DNA of 64,000 bases from positions 19,943,063 to 20,007,062 of the forward strand of contig CM042014.1 of NCBI GenBank assembly GCA_023525715.1, written 5' to 3'. The position numbers and the translations under genes are program-made. Below the pieces are notes generated by a model. The model had not been told where the DNA came from, ran no database searches, and saw nothing but the letters and a program-made list of their open reading frames with translations. This DNA comes from Cichorium intybus (taxonomy: Eukaryota; Streptophyta; Magnoliopsida; Asterales; Asteraceae). This document shows, piece after piece, positions 47,644 through 59,318 of this stretch; position 1 is the stretch's first letter, and the number at the start of each line of letters is the position of its first letter.

Positions 47644-50600
47644 GTCCTTGATACAGGATGTGGTTTTCACATTTGTTCTGATCTGCAGGGCCTAAAGGAA
47701 AGCAGGGAGGTGGAGCACGGTAGACTGAACCTAATCATGGGCAATAGGAGATCGTCCCCTGTTACCAAGATTGGAGTTTATAGTTTAGTGCTTAGTAGTG
47801 ATGTTAGTTTAGAATTATTAAATTGTTGCTATTTGCCAGAAATGGCAAGAAACATTATTTCATTTCACGCATTGTTCAGACAAGGATTTCAATTTTCTTT
47901 TGATAATAAAATTGGCTCGATTTCTGTTTTCAAAAATGGTATTTTGATTTTTACTGCTTATCCTTGTGATGGTGTGTATGAAACTGTTGAATGTGTTGAC
48001 AATTTAGGACATAGTGTAAATTATATTGATTCTACTAGTGGTGTAGAAAAGGCATGTCTGTGGCATAGTCGGCTCGGGCACATCAGCAAGAAACGCATCG
48101 CCCAACTCCAAAAGGATGGAGTGTTGGAATCATTCGACCTCAGGTCGGATGATGTATGCGAATCTTGTCTGTTGGGCAAGATGACTAAATCACCTTTCAA
48201 AGGATCTTTTGAAAGAGGTGAGGGTCTGCTGGACATCATTCACACGGATGTGTGTGGTCCATTCAGATCAACCACAAAGGATGGCACGCGGTTCTACGTG
48301 ACCTTTACCGACGATTTTAGTAGATACGGTTATATCTACTTGATCAAGCACAAGTCGGACACCTTTGAAAAGTTCAAAGAGTTTAAGAACGAGGTAGAAA
48401 ATCAATTAGGCAGGAAGATAAAGATGCTCAGGTCCGACAGAGGCGGAGAGTATCTAAGTATCGAGTTCCTAGACTATCTAAAGGAATGCGGAATAGTTTC
48501 GCAGTTGACACCTCCCAGGACACCACAATTGAACGGTGTTGCGGAGAGGCGCAACCGAACCCTGTTGGACATGGTTCGTTCCATGATGAGTCGAGCTTCA
48601 CTTCCCATTCACTTCTGGGGGTATGCCTTAGAGACTGCCGCCCATATCCTCAATCTTGTCCCTACTAAAAAGGTTGCTAAAACACCTCATGAAATATGGA
48701 CGGGGAAAGTTCCCTCGTTGGCACATATCAAAGTCTGGGGTTGTGAGGCTTTCGTTAGACGAGAGACTCAAGACAAACTCGCAGAAAGAAGCGAAAGGTG
48801 TTTCTTCCTTGGTTATCCCAAACAGTCCTTTGGATATCTATTCTACAGACCGAGCGAGGACGTGGTTTTTGTAGCTAGACGAGCGGTCTTTCGAGAGAGA
48901 GAGCTCATATTCAAAGAGGACAGTGGGAGTACCATTGATCTGGAAGAAATTCAAGAGTCATCAGATGACGCAACCTTAGGAGAAACTAGCAACCAACATG
49001 AGGAAGAAGTTCCTGTTGGTCCGACAGATGTATCCTTACCTCTTAGGCGTTCCGGTAGGGTTAGCATGCCACCCGAGTTTTATGGGTTCCATATAACTTC
49101 GGATGGGGACACGTTTGTCAGTGATAGGACACTGATAAATTTGGATGAACCAGCTAACTACCAGGAAGCAGTGGCGGGCCCTGAGTCTGCCAAGTGGAAA
49201 GAGGCCATAGATAGCGAGATCAAGTCCATGTATGACAATCAAGTTTGGAACTTGGTTGACAACGTACCGGGTCGAAAGACAGTCGGGTGCAAATGGATCT
49301 TCAAGAAGAAGACCGACATGGACGGAAAAGTACACACTTTCAAGGCAAGACTGGTTGCGAAGGGCTTTACTCAAACCCCAGGGGTTGACTATGACGAGAC
49401 CTTCTCACCAGTAGCCAAGATAAAGTCTATTAGGATTATGCTGGCCATAGCTGCATTTCATGACTATGAAATTTGGCAGATGGACGTCAAAACCGCTTTC
49501 CTTAATGGGAAGTTGACTGAGGATGTTTACATGAATCAGCCAGAGGGTTTTGTCGATGCAAAGTATCCTAATAAGGTGTGTAAGCTTGAGAGATCAATCT
49601 ACGGATTGAAGCAAGCTTCTCGCAGCTGGAATCTTTGTTTCCATGAGAAAGTCAAAGAGTTTGGCTTCTCTAGGAGCGAGGATGAGTCCTGCGTATATGT
49701 CAAGGCTAGTGGGAGTATAGTCACCTTTCTGGTGCTGTATGTCGATGACATACTGCTCATGGGAAACGATATTCCAACCTTGCAAGATGTCAAGGCTTGG
49801 CTTGGGAAATGTTTCGCCATGAAGGACCTAGGAGAGGCTGCCTATATTCTCGGGATAAGAATATTGAGAGATAGGAAGAAGAGACTGATTGGACTTAGTC
49901 AGGGTACATACTTGGAAAAGGTACTGAAAAGGTTTAGTATGGAAAATTCCAAGAAGGGAGAGCTGCCTATCTAAAGTAATGCAAAATTGAGTAAGACTCA
50001 AAGTCCGAGTACAGACGAAGAAATAGCTGAAATGAGTCGGGTACCTTATGCTTCGGCTGTAGGATCGATCATGTACGCTATGACGTGTACTCGCCCTGAC
50101 GTGGCCTTTGCTTTAAGCATGGTCAGTCGGTACCAGGGTAACCCTGGAAGGGCACATTGGATAGCTGTGAAAAATATACTCAAGTATCTGCGAAGGACAA
50201 AGAACATGGTGTTAGTCCTCGGTGGCAGTGATACCTTGAGAGTTGAAGGATATACAGATGCCAGCTTTCAGACGGATAGAGACAGTGGTCGGTCTCAGTC
50301 GGGCTAGGTATTCCTTTTGAACGGTGGAGCAGTTACTTGGAAAAGTTCCAAGCAAGAAACAGTGGCTGATTCTACGTGCGAATCAGAGTACATAGCAGCA
50401 AGTGAAGCGTCAAAGGAAGCAGGTTGGCTGAAGAACTTTATCGGTGACCTTGGAGTAGTCCCGAGTATTCAGGAGCCCTTGGAACTGTTCTGCGATAATG
50501 AAGGTGCGGTCGCCTTGACAAAGGAACCGCGAGATCATGGAAAGTCCAGACATATCGACAGAAAGTACCACTACATCAGGCATAGGGTAGAAGAAGGTCA

Positions 50601-50730
50601 CCTCCTTGTAAAGAGGGTATCATCGGAAGATAATCCTGCAGATCCCTTGACAAAGGCTCTGAGTAGGATTAAGCATAATCAGCATGCTAGGAGCATTGGA
50701 TTAAGAGATGATATAAGTTTTTGTAATTAG
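47644..50730 (+). pseudogene. Copia pol with two further in-frame stops
   Basis: It follows gag in the same frame. The order is protease (LDTGCGFHIC), GAG-pre-integrase (CLWHSRLGHISKKRIAQL), integrase core (HTDVCGPF, RSDRGGEY, NGVAERRNRTL) to about 48610, reverse transcriptase (WIFKKKTDMDG, ARLVAKGFTQ, QMDVKTAFLNG, LYVDDILLMG at about 49733-49762) and RNase H (YTDASFQTD, SEYIAASEASKEA, KSRHIDRKYHYIRH). Stops interrupt at 49972 (TAA, between RT and RNase H) and 50305 (TAG, inside RNase H). Otherwise the frame is open and all catalytic motifs are visible. The final stop is at 50728. Confidence 0.92.
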
Positions 50731-51577
50731 ATAGGTTTTGAAACTTGTAACAATGTTATTGTATTTGATTTTTGTGATTTAATAATAGAGATTTATTAAT
50801 GAGTAATGGTTTACTAAATTTTGTCAATTACATATCATTGTGTTTCATTTTGCATGTTTTACTTCCTGAATAATTGGATTATTCGAATATCCACAGTCGA
50901 TTACACTTTTTGGGAGTAAGTGTGAAGTAAGACTGTCATGAATTGGTAATAGATTGTCTAAGGAGTTAGACATTGCAATTGGATTGCTGCACCATTCGTG
51001 AGTACTTGGAAATGGAGATTTGAGTATTGGATAAACCCGCGCTCAATGGATTGCTTCATGGATTACATCACGAGCAATATTGAGACGATAATATCTTTTG
51101 ATCTTTAAGCTGAGACATATGAGTTATGATTTGCTAAGACGGTTGTTCATTGATAATACGAAAACGCATCGGTAACTCGGTGTTATAAAACGTATTGTTG
51201 TGAGTAATTTGTCTGGTAAAAGACATAAGTATATGAGTCAAAGTTTATTCGTCCCTTGACCCTAACGGGGAACAGATATCTGTAGGCCTCTCGATGATTT
51301 TGAAGTTGACTAAAATGGTTGGCCAACCGGGACTAAATTGGTAGTCTAAGAGTCATATGCAAATCGGAAATCGAGGAACAGTGAATCAGACCGGGATTGA
51401 TTTTATCCATGTCTTGAGTCTGAAAATATCTTGTTGGACGGAGGATCATCTGATCACTTATCTATGGACAGGACTGATTAGATCAGAGTTTGGCATTGGT
51501 TTCTAGGAAGCTACAAGTGCTGGTTAATTAGAGGCTAAATTGGTAATTATAGTCATAGACTTATCCAAGTGGGAGAC
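50731..51577 (+). other. Long 3' untranslated region and polypurine tract of copia
   Basis: 847 bp without an ORF, ending in CCAAGTGGGAGAC (51565-51577) directly before the 3' LTR. The inverse of this region is recognisable at about 38135-38960 and 60095-60920 in the non-coding elements (for example CATGAATTGG next to GACTGTC, and GATATCTGTTTCCCG in inverse form). Confidence 0.8.
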
Positions 51578-52348
51578 TGTTCGATTAGGTGTCTAAGCCA
51601 TGACTAATAATTAGTATTTACCTAATTAATAGAAGCACAGTCCATTTGGGTTGCCCTCATGGCTGGAGGTTTGGTAGAAAATTCGATAGAGAGAAAGGTT
51701 GATTTATTATGGGATTAATAAATCAACAGGAATTAAATATATGGTTTATTAATATATTAAAGTGATAATATATTAATTAGAAACTATATTAATTAATTAG
51801 GAATTAATCCAGAATTAATTGGATTTAATTTGGGGATTAAATTAATTAATTAAAGGTGCAGGGATTAAAACTGTAATTATTCAATAGTTGAGTAAGTGAC
51901 AGTGGGAGTGACCAGTGGATTTCGATTTCTATATATGGTATATATAGATTTCGAAATTGATATATAGAGGATAAATAGGAGTTTGAATTATAAGATAAAA
52001 GGTTTATCTTATTTGAATTCAAAAAAGGTTTATCTCTAAGGTTTATCAACTGGCCATTTGGAAACTATAAATAGGGGTTCCCAGGCATCATTAAATTTCG
52101 CCACTTTCATATCTCTCTCTGGATTTTCGATTTCTCCTCCCCTCTAGCTTGGGTGTGACTTTCATTTGAGGCAGGATATTTTTGCTGCTTAGCTTCAAGA
52201 AATTAAGGTTGGTTTTTCTATTTGATCTTTAGTTTCTTTTATTGGCCTCTAGGTTTTTGTTATATGTTCAATTAGAAGAAAACATAGATCCTTATAGGTT
52301 GCATGTGAACTTAGGTTATTTAGTTCATGGTTTGCAGAAAACCTTTCA
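51578..52348 (+). repeat. 3' LTR of copia
   Basis: 771 bp, same length as the 5' LTR and almost identical. It starts TGTTCGATTAGG and is followed by the TSD CAAAG. Confidence 0.95.
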
Positions 52349-53279
52349 CAAAGGACTTAATTCCAATGGGAAGGAGATTAAGTCGAAACTTCTTGCCGTT
52401 AATGTCAAGTTCACAATCTCGGTACATGTACTGAACTTCAACAAATTTCCCGTCTGCCACTTCTACCTCAAAAACTAGATCTAACAATTCTAATGGTACT
52501 CTCAATTTGGCTCCAAACCCATGGGACACAAATGAATATGTAGAACCGGAATCAAACAACACATATGCAGGTATCGAGTTGATCAGTAGTATACCTGAGA
52601 CCACATCATGCGTCTCCCTCGCTTCTTCCCTGGTGATCTGAAAAGCTCTAGTCTTCACTTTCTGTGGTTCTGTCTTCTTTTGAGCTGTTGACATTATAGT
52701 TTCTCCTCCCTTGTTTGGGCAGTTAAAACTATAGTGCCCCATCTGATGGCATGAGAAGCACTCCACTTCACTGGCTTTCTTGGCTTTGCAGTCTTTCGCT
52801 TTGTGACCAAGTCCACCACAATTAAAACAGGCGTTTGACCCCGCTTGGCACTCGCCACCGTGTTCTTTCCCACATTTCTCACACTTCTTTACACTTCCCT
52901 GTCGACTCTGACTTGAACTTATCTTCCCTTTCTTCTTTATGTTTCCACTGCTACTAACTGACTTCCTCTTGTCACTAAAGCAAGGTCCTTCCTCTTTTCT
53001 TCGTTTTCCAATATCTTCCACGGTTCGGGCAGCATTGATCGCCCCATAATTCCATGTCAAACCCCGGACATAGCGGTTAATTCGAGACCGCTCACTAGGG
53101 TAAGACTCCCCCACAAAAGGTAACATGTCGCAAAACTTCTTCGTATATTCGTCCACCGTCAATTCTCCTTTCTTTATTGTTAAGAAATCTTCGTTTATTT
53201 TCTCCAAATCTCGCGTGGGACAGAATTTATCTTTGAGACACGAAACAAACTCTGCCCATGACCAACCATATACAACATC
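52349..53279 (-). pseudogene. Gypsy gag C-terminal part and protease, cut on both sides
   Basis: On the minus strand the frame reads WAEFVSCLKDKFCPTRDLEK (retrotransposon gag domain end), two CCHC knuckles (CFNCGGLGHKAKDC and CFSCHQMGHYSFNC) and an aspartic protease with VLFDSGSTYSFVS. The upstream end is interrupted by the solo LTR at 53280. The downstream end is interrupted by the copia; across the CAAAG duplication the reading frame resumes in the pol ORF, so gag-pol was continuous before the insertion. Confidence 0.9.
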
Positions 53280-54786
53280 TGTTGAAAATACGATAACTGA
53301 TCTCCACGAATAAGGTTTTTAAGCCGTTTACTGTGTGACAGATATGTATTTTAGCTATAATATGCGGAATAAATAAGAGTTGCGGAATAAATATAAACTA
53401 AAACTAAGTTACTGAAAGCTGTAAATAAATAAAATAAAGCGGTAAATTTAATCTAGACAGTATTTAAATGGACAGAAAGCGGTAAATAAAGTAAATGTTA
53501 GAAGTTAGAGGTTAGATGTAATAAACGCCATTATCAACGATAAAGTGTTTTTACAATAAATAAAAAGGTTAGAAGTTAGATGTTAGATGTCTCGGTTAAA
53601 TACAGTCCACATATGTTTTCGTTGTTGTCACGGTTCAATTTGTATGTCTTGGAATTGAGTACAATTGATTTATAAAGGTTTAAATAAATCAATAACGGTA
53701 CAGGTATTATAATTTCAAAAGAACTTATCGATAGTAGATGAAGATGGTGATTTTCTTTGATGCGTCGATTCTTGCTCTTTGCTCGGTTTTTCTTGCTGAA
53801 ATGGTATTTCTTCGGTTTTGTGTTGGTTTGGGCGTGGGTTTGCTTGTGTGTGTGTATTGTAGTTGTATTGGTGCTGTATGGGTTTGGTGTCGGGTGGAAG
53901 TTTTATTTGGTGTCGGGTAGAGGTTTGTTTAGAGGTTTGAAGTTTGGTGTCGGGTGGAGGTTTTGTTTCTTGCGGTTATATGGTTTGATTCTTGTTGAAA
54001 GATTCAGAGATTTGAGTGTCTTGAGGTGTTTGGTCGTGGGTTTCTTTGAGTATATGTGAGTATATGTCTAAGGTATTATTGAGTGTTGTGTAAATGGCAA
54101 GAGGTGAGCTTCTTATTTATAGTTGCTGAGAAACAGCGTTCGCGTCGCGACCAGGTCTTCCGTCGCGTCGCGAGGGTGCTTGGCTGGTGGTCGGTGCGCT
54201 TTTTGTCGGGTCAGTGCGTCTTCGCTGGTACGTCGAGCTTTCCGTCTCGTTTCCTTTTGGTCGCGTTGCTTTTGGTCGCGTCGCGAAGACTCGTCGCTGA
54301 AAGTGTTGTGTTTGGTCGTCTCGCGATCAAGAGGTTGGTGTTGTCGCGTTTGGTGCTTCGCGTCGCGACAAGCCTTCCCGTCGCGTCGCGATTGCTGTAG
54401 CAATCTGGACTTTTGTGTTTTGTTTTTCTTCACGTCGCGACACATATCTTGTCTCGCGTTGAAGGCTTCGCGTCGCGACCAAGGGGGCCGTCGCGTCGCG
54501 AGTGCTGTAGCATTCTGGACTTTTATGTTTAGCTCTTCTTCACGTCGCGACCATGGTGTCCGTTGCGTCGTGATTGCTGTAGCTGGGTGATATTTTTGCA
54601 TTTTGGTTCATAACATCACTTCCTCTGGTTTGGTTGTTTTCTCAAGGTTTCTTGGGTTTTGATTTATGTTTGTTTTTGATCTCGAATTTACGCAACCTGA
54701 AATAAACTGATAATATTTGTCAGATAAAATAAAAACAGTTCATCTTATTTCAGTGATGGTCACATACAAAAATATTATTTTCAACA
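53280..54786. mobile_element. Solo LTR (1507 bp) inside gypsy gag
   Basis: The ends TGTTGAAAATA and TATTTTCAACA are inverted with terminal TG..CA, and the 5-bp TSD ACATC lies at 53275-53279 and 54787-54791. There is no internal region or second LTR. Positions 54130-54585 contain many copies of the CpG-rich palindrome TCGCGTCGCGA or near variants, in part as tandem units of about 110 bp ending GCTGTAGCA.TCTGGACTTT. The family is not represented elsewhere in the window. Confidence 0.85.
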
Positions 54787-55289
54787 ACATCCTTTCCCAA
54801 GCTTTCATATTTGGTGTTCCACCACACAAAAGCATCATCCTTCAACTGCCGGGAGGCGTAGTTGACTTGATCTTTTTCTCCACATTTACTAGCTTGCATC
54901 ACTTGTTCGATCTCTCGGACCCATCTCATTGTCACCTTTGGCTCAAAACTGCCATGGTATTCGGGCGGTTTGCAGGCCATGAAGGACTTAAAGGAGCAGC
55001 CCTTCCCTTTCTTCTTATTTTCTCCACTACCTTCTTCCTCGGTCGCCCTTTTTGAGACTTCTTGTGAAGATTGGGCTCTGGGTTCACCCATTCGACCATC
55101 AATAATATTATTCACATCTTGTTTTAGCTCGTTTCGTAAGTTATTGATTAGATACTGAATTGCTTCCATAGTGACAGGTTGTGGTGGTGGGTTTGGCTCA
55201 GCCTCATCATTTCGAAGAACATATGGTTCACTTCCTCTTGAGGAAGTGTGACTGCCCTCACCCCTGTCAGCTTGTCTTCTGCCTTCCAT
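54787..55289 (-). pseudogene. Gypsy gag N-terminal part
   Basis: It starts at the ATG 55289 (MEGRRQADRGEGS). After a Pro/Gln-rich segment comes the gag core opening (FMACKPPEYHGSFEPKVTMR, WVREIEQVMQASKC, YASRQLKDDAFVWWN). The frame runs into the solo LTR at 54786; its continuation lies at 53279 downward. Confidence 0.88.
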
Positions 55290-55492
55290 TACTATATAGA
55301 TGAACAAATTATCGGTTTAATACACAATTCTATATAGTATTTCGTAAGCGGTAGCATGTTATCTCCTTATCTTGACTGCACTTTTATAACAGTCATACTC
55401 ACTCTATGCCTCCTATATTACTAAGGCAACTTACTACTACTCTTGCTAGTTTAAGCCTAGGATGGTATTCCAACCTAATTCGCTTAAACTAT

Positions 55493-55504
55493 GGCTCTGA
55501 TCCA
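55493..55504 (-). other. Gypsy primer-binding site
   Basis: On the minus strand TGGATCAGAGCC follows the 5' LTR by a few bases, close to the usual TGGTATCAGAGC with one base missing. Confidence 0.65.
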
Positions 55505-55508
55505 AAAC

Positions 55509-57767
55509 TGTAACACCCCTTTTCTCAAACCATATTTAAAAATACAAATACAGTTTCAAACATATTTTACAACTCGTGACTATAAAATAGCCACTTAAAT
55601 TTTTGTTTTATTTTACAAACTTAAACTCGAGGGGTATTACAGACTCAATACAGATAACCATAATTTAAACTTACAGTGTACAAAACGGTTCCAACTGCAA
55701 CCTTCGCTCCCTTCACCTAAGTACATAGCATTTCAAAAACATAGTATACGTGAGACATAAAGTCTCGTGAGTAATATGGGTTTAGACCCAAAACTTTTCT
55801 ATTCCAAACTTGAAATATTAAAAGTACACTGCTCAAAACTGATTTATATCATAAATCTCAAAATGTCTTACTATCTTTACTTTTAAGCTTTAAAACAAAA
55901 ATGCTTTCTTTCTCAAAACTGCTTTCTTTCTCTTTTTCTTGTGACCAACTGAAACTCATGAATTAAGTTATTTTAATTCATTCTACTAGCTCCCCTCGCG
56001 GGACAGAACAGATCCGCCCACTCGGTTATGCTCATTCTGTCTCTCCTTTGTGACTTGGAACAAATTCAAGCACAAGGGTATACTAAGCTAGACAACTACT
56101 TCGCGACAGGAGGTACCATCCCAGTAGTGTCTTCTGATCCCCCGATTATGTGGGTGATCCTAGTCCGGACAACTGGCTCATACTTCTTTCTTTCTTTAAT
56201 TCTTACTTCATTTTATCTCAAATTGGTCAAAATGGGACACAATTTGTAAACAACTCTTACTCAAACATTTTATAACTCTTTACTGAAAATACTTTAAAAA
56301 AACTGATTTTGACAACTTAGTTCCCATAAGGAACTTCTTTCAAAATACCTTGCAAACCATACTTTAAAAATCTGTTTTAAACACTAAGCCCTTGTATAGA
56401 GCTTCATTCAGAACTATTTTTCAAACTTTAGTATTTATAAACATTTGGAAATCTTACTTTTCTGAAAATAACATATTGCTATGTACTATAGAAATCCTCA
56501 TAAAACTCACCTTGGTTTTACTACGGTTCATTAGGCTTCACGTACGCCTTTTCCTTTCCCGTGCTCAATAACGTTTGAAGCACCACCTATACAAGTAGTA
56601 TATATAAATACCCAATATAATTAACTCTATAATGCTAAAGTCTCATATAACATAACTTTAGGTTATAATAAATGTATAGCCATTAATAAACTCGTTTAAC
56701 GGTTTTCTCCGAAATACACGTATATTGCTACAGTACCCCCGAGGGGTCGTATTTCAGTTCCGACTTTTCCGCAAGGTCGGATTACGGATTTGACCATTCC
56801 CAACATGTTCTTATACCATTTTAGGGTTATAGCGAAAATTTCAGATCAATCGGACATGTCTAGCTATGGTTTCTAGCGTTTGGATTTCTAACATTTTTAA
56901 CATTTTTGGTCCCTGTCTGAAGGGCACTGTAGCACGCAGTGCACTGTAGCACGCAGTTTTGGGGCATTAAGCTCTTATTCCAGGTCTTAATCACATGGGG
57001 TTTGTTCCTTGACTAAAACCCTTAACTAATAACAAGTTTTAAGCCACTAGAAACAACTTAATCATACCAATTCATGATTTAGGGTTCTTGAGCAACATTT
57101 CAATTTATCAACAATAGCAATCTACTTTGCTATTTTTAAGATATGTTCTTACTACATGAACATGTTTAAGCCCAGAAATCACATACACTTCATGAATTAT
57201 GACTGAAATTACAGATTTCAGTCCACTCCATGGAAACTCATCAAGAACACACAAAAGCATGGGTAGAAACTTCAATTACTAACCTTGTTTATTTTGGAAT
57301 CACCAATTCCAACCTTGTTTCCTTTAATTTCTTGGCAATTCCCTTGAGCTCCCGTGTTCTTCTTCTCTATAGCTCTCTCTCGTGCTCTCTAGAATCCTCT
57401 CAACTGATTTCTGAACATAGAGAGTAATAACTCTCTTATTTTATATTTAATATTTATAAAATAATTACATTTTGGTCCCTAATCTTTTAATTTCTTCACA
57501 AGAGTGGTCCTAAGACCCAAAATCTTGCAATAATGTTCCATTAACTTCCAACTTGACATTTTCTTGACAATTTGGTCATTTTCATGTCAAATGACCATTT
57601 TGCCCTTTTCGGCCATATTTCACTATTCATGCGGTAAAACTCCAAATTTCACATAATCTCTTATTTCCTATATTATAATTTCACAAATACATATTATTTT
57701 ACATAATAGTCGTACAACGTGTCAAAAGACGGTTTTACCCTTTACAACTTTTTCGCGGGTTCTTACA
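55509..57767 (-). repeat. 5' LTR of the gypsy element
   Basis: 2259 bp. Compared with the other LTR it has a deletion of about 120 bp near 56763 and a few substitutions. The 17-bp unit GCACTGTAGCACGCAGT is doubled at 56924-56957 here as well. Confidence 0.92.
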
Positions 57768-58306
57768 ATTAAGTCATCAGGATATGTTCATAACACTTCT
57801 GATTTGTCCAAGAGGCTCGAGGAACCTGATGTAATCTCATTCCAAACCCTTTCGGAATCCTAAGATTACCAATAATCCTTGTATCATGATTTCCAGAAAC
57901 TATTTCCTTTCGGGGACTCTTTCTTATGCATCTTGAATCCCATCAAGATCATATTCTCAACGGCTAAGTCAATACTGTCAGTCTCATCTATCTGATAGAT
58001 GTCATTACACTTTGTAATGATAAGAGACGTTTCCTAGAACCAGTATGTAACCCACATACAATGATAGCAGATAACAACGATACTCCCACTGGCTTTGACA
58101 CCGTTATATGACTCTTTCGGACTATTCACAAAATCCAGAACTTATGGCACATTTTGCAAAAACGAAATCCAAACCTTTCCGACATATTAAAGGAAATCTT
58201 TCAGACTATTCACAAAATCCAAACCTTTTGGCCTATTTTGAGAATCCGAATATCCTTTCTTGCGAGATGCCCATGGGACAAATCCCGGGGCCGTGTATCT
58301 TTTGTA

Positions 58307-58383
58307 ATGGCATGCTTTATGTGAGTCCCTATTAGTGTGCCGGTAAACCACACACGCTCCACTAACGACTCACACTATGCCAT
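58307..58383 (-). other. Conserved stem-loop, HP1 type, in element 1
   Basis: The loop 58338-58359 carries the core GCGTGTGTGGTTTACCGGC on the minus strand. The inner stem is TTAGTG/CACTAA, the middle stem TGTGAGTC/GACTCACA and the outer stem ATGGCAT/ATGCCAT. Confidence 0.8.
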
Positions 58384-59318
58384 GCAGAATCCTCTCAGAT
58401 TACATCTTCTATTGAGAGTGCTTCTCTCAGAATCAATTGCTTGACTCCAAGTGATGACTCATTCAACCAGATGTTCTGTAAGTACATTTCTATGTTCCCT
58501 TCTTTTAATGATTCAATTACTCCCACTGGTTCCTAGACCAGTTGTAAAGATCAATAAAACTGTCACATAGACTGTGTCTCGCAGTAAGGTTCTCTTATTT
58601 GGCAGCAACAATTAATTTTATTAAGCACTCAATTCATCATGTGACTCTAAGTCAAATGATTCCAAAGTCCTGTCCAACTGGACCTTTGGTTGAAGTGATT
58701 CTCATAAAATTCACTTTAACAATCATAAAGAACACAATTTACAAATCCAATCCCATTGGATGTATCAACATTCAAGTTATTACCATTTACGTCATCAACA
58801 CATTCACACAACATTTCGAGGACAATTAAAACAATCATGTTTCAAAAAAAATATTTCTTTAAACCAGAATTATCCTCAGAACAATGTACTATGCGAATCC
58901 ATGTCGTATGTATCTATAAACTAATAACAAGAACAAATATCTAGCTTAACCCAAAAACCGCACGAGCTCCAGATCCAATCTGAATATGCTCCTGTGCGAC
59001 ACCATCCCGCATCCTCCAGAGTTCGTGCATACAGAGCAAATGTGTGAAACACATCCTGTATTAAGGAAATGAGGATCAGGTGTTCTGAATTCTAAGATAT
59101 TTATGAGTTTACCAAACGGTTTGGCTTTGGAGCATTTTTCCAATCTCTCCGTGACTGTGTCCCACCTTGTGGATTCCAAGTTTGAAACATCGAACAATCG
59201 GTCCAGACGATCTGGATCATTTCTTGATGCACCTTAATACTGGACTCAATCCTGAAGCAACTGAATTAATGGAACTATGCTTCTCCATGAACGATTCATA
59301 CAGAGTCGACATTGAATG

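Larger units (their letters stand above)
44575..52348 (+). mobile_element. Full-length young Ty1/copia element
   Basis: Two LTRs of 771 bp each (44575-45345 and 51578-52348) differ at only two positions that I noticed (TGTTG/TGTTC at the start, GCATA/GCAGA near the end). The 5-bp TSD CAAAG lies at 44570-44574 and 52349-52353. It has a tRNA-Met-type primer-binding site, a 1.35-kb leader, one gag-pol frame interrupted by three stop codons, an 847-bp 3' untranslated region and a polypurine tract. It sits inside the gypsy pol gene in opposite orientation. Its LTR and untranslated regions are related to those of the flanking non-coding elements. Confidence 0.96.
39460..57767 (-). mobile_element. 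Ty3/gypsy element, nested, with two later insertions
   Basis: LTRs of about 2.3 kb (39460-about 41839 and 55509-57767) begin and end as an inverse TGTAAG..GTTACA pair. The 5-bp TSD ATTAA lies at 39455-39459 and 57768-57772. The same host text without insertion occurs at about 61425-61440 (AAGCATTAAGTCATC), which proves the target site. On the minus strand the order is LTR, primer site, gag, protease, RT, RNase H, integrase, LTR. Gag is split by a solo LTR, and the protease/RT junction by a copia. The 3' end of pol and the polypurine tract are deleted. Confidence 0.92.

Noticed and set aside
53738..54400. Overlapping ORFs of 60-162 codons on both strands
   Set aside because: They lie inside the solo LTR, two of them over the CpG repeat field; their composition reflects the repeats and no family is recognisable.
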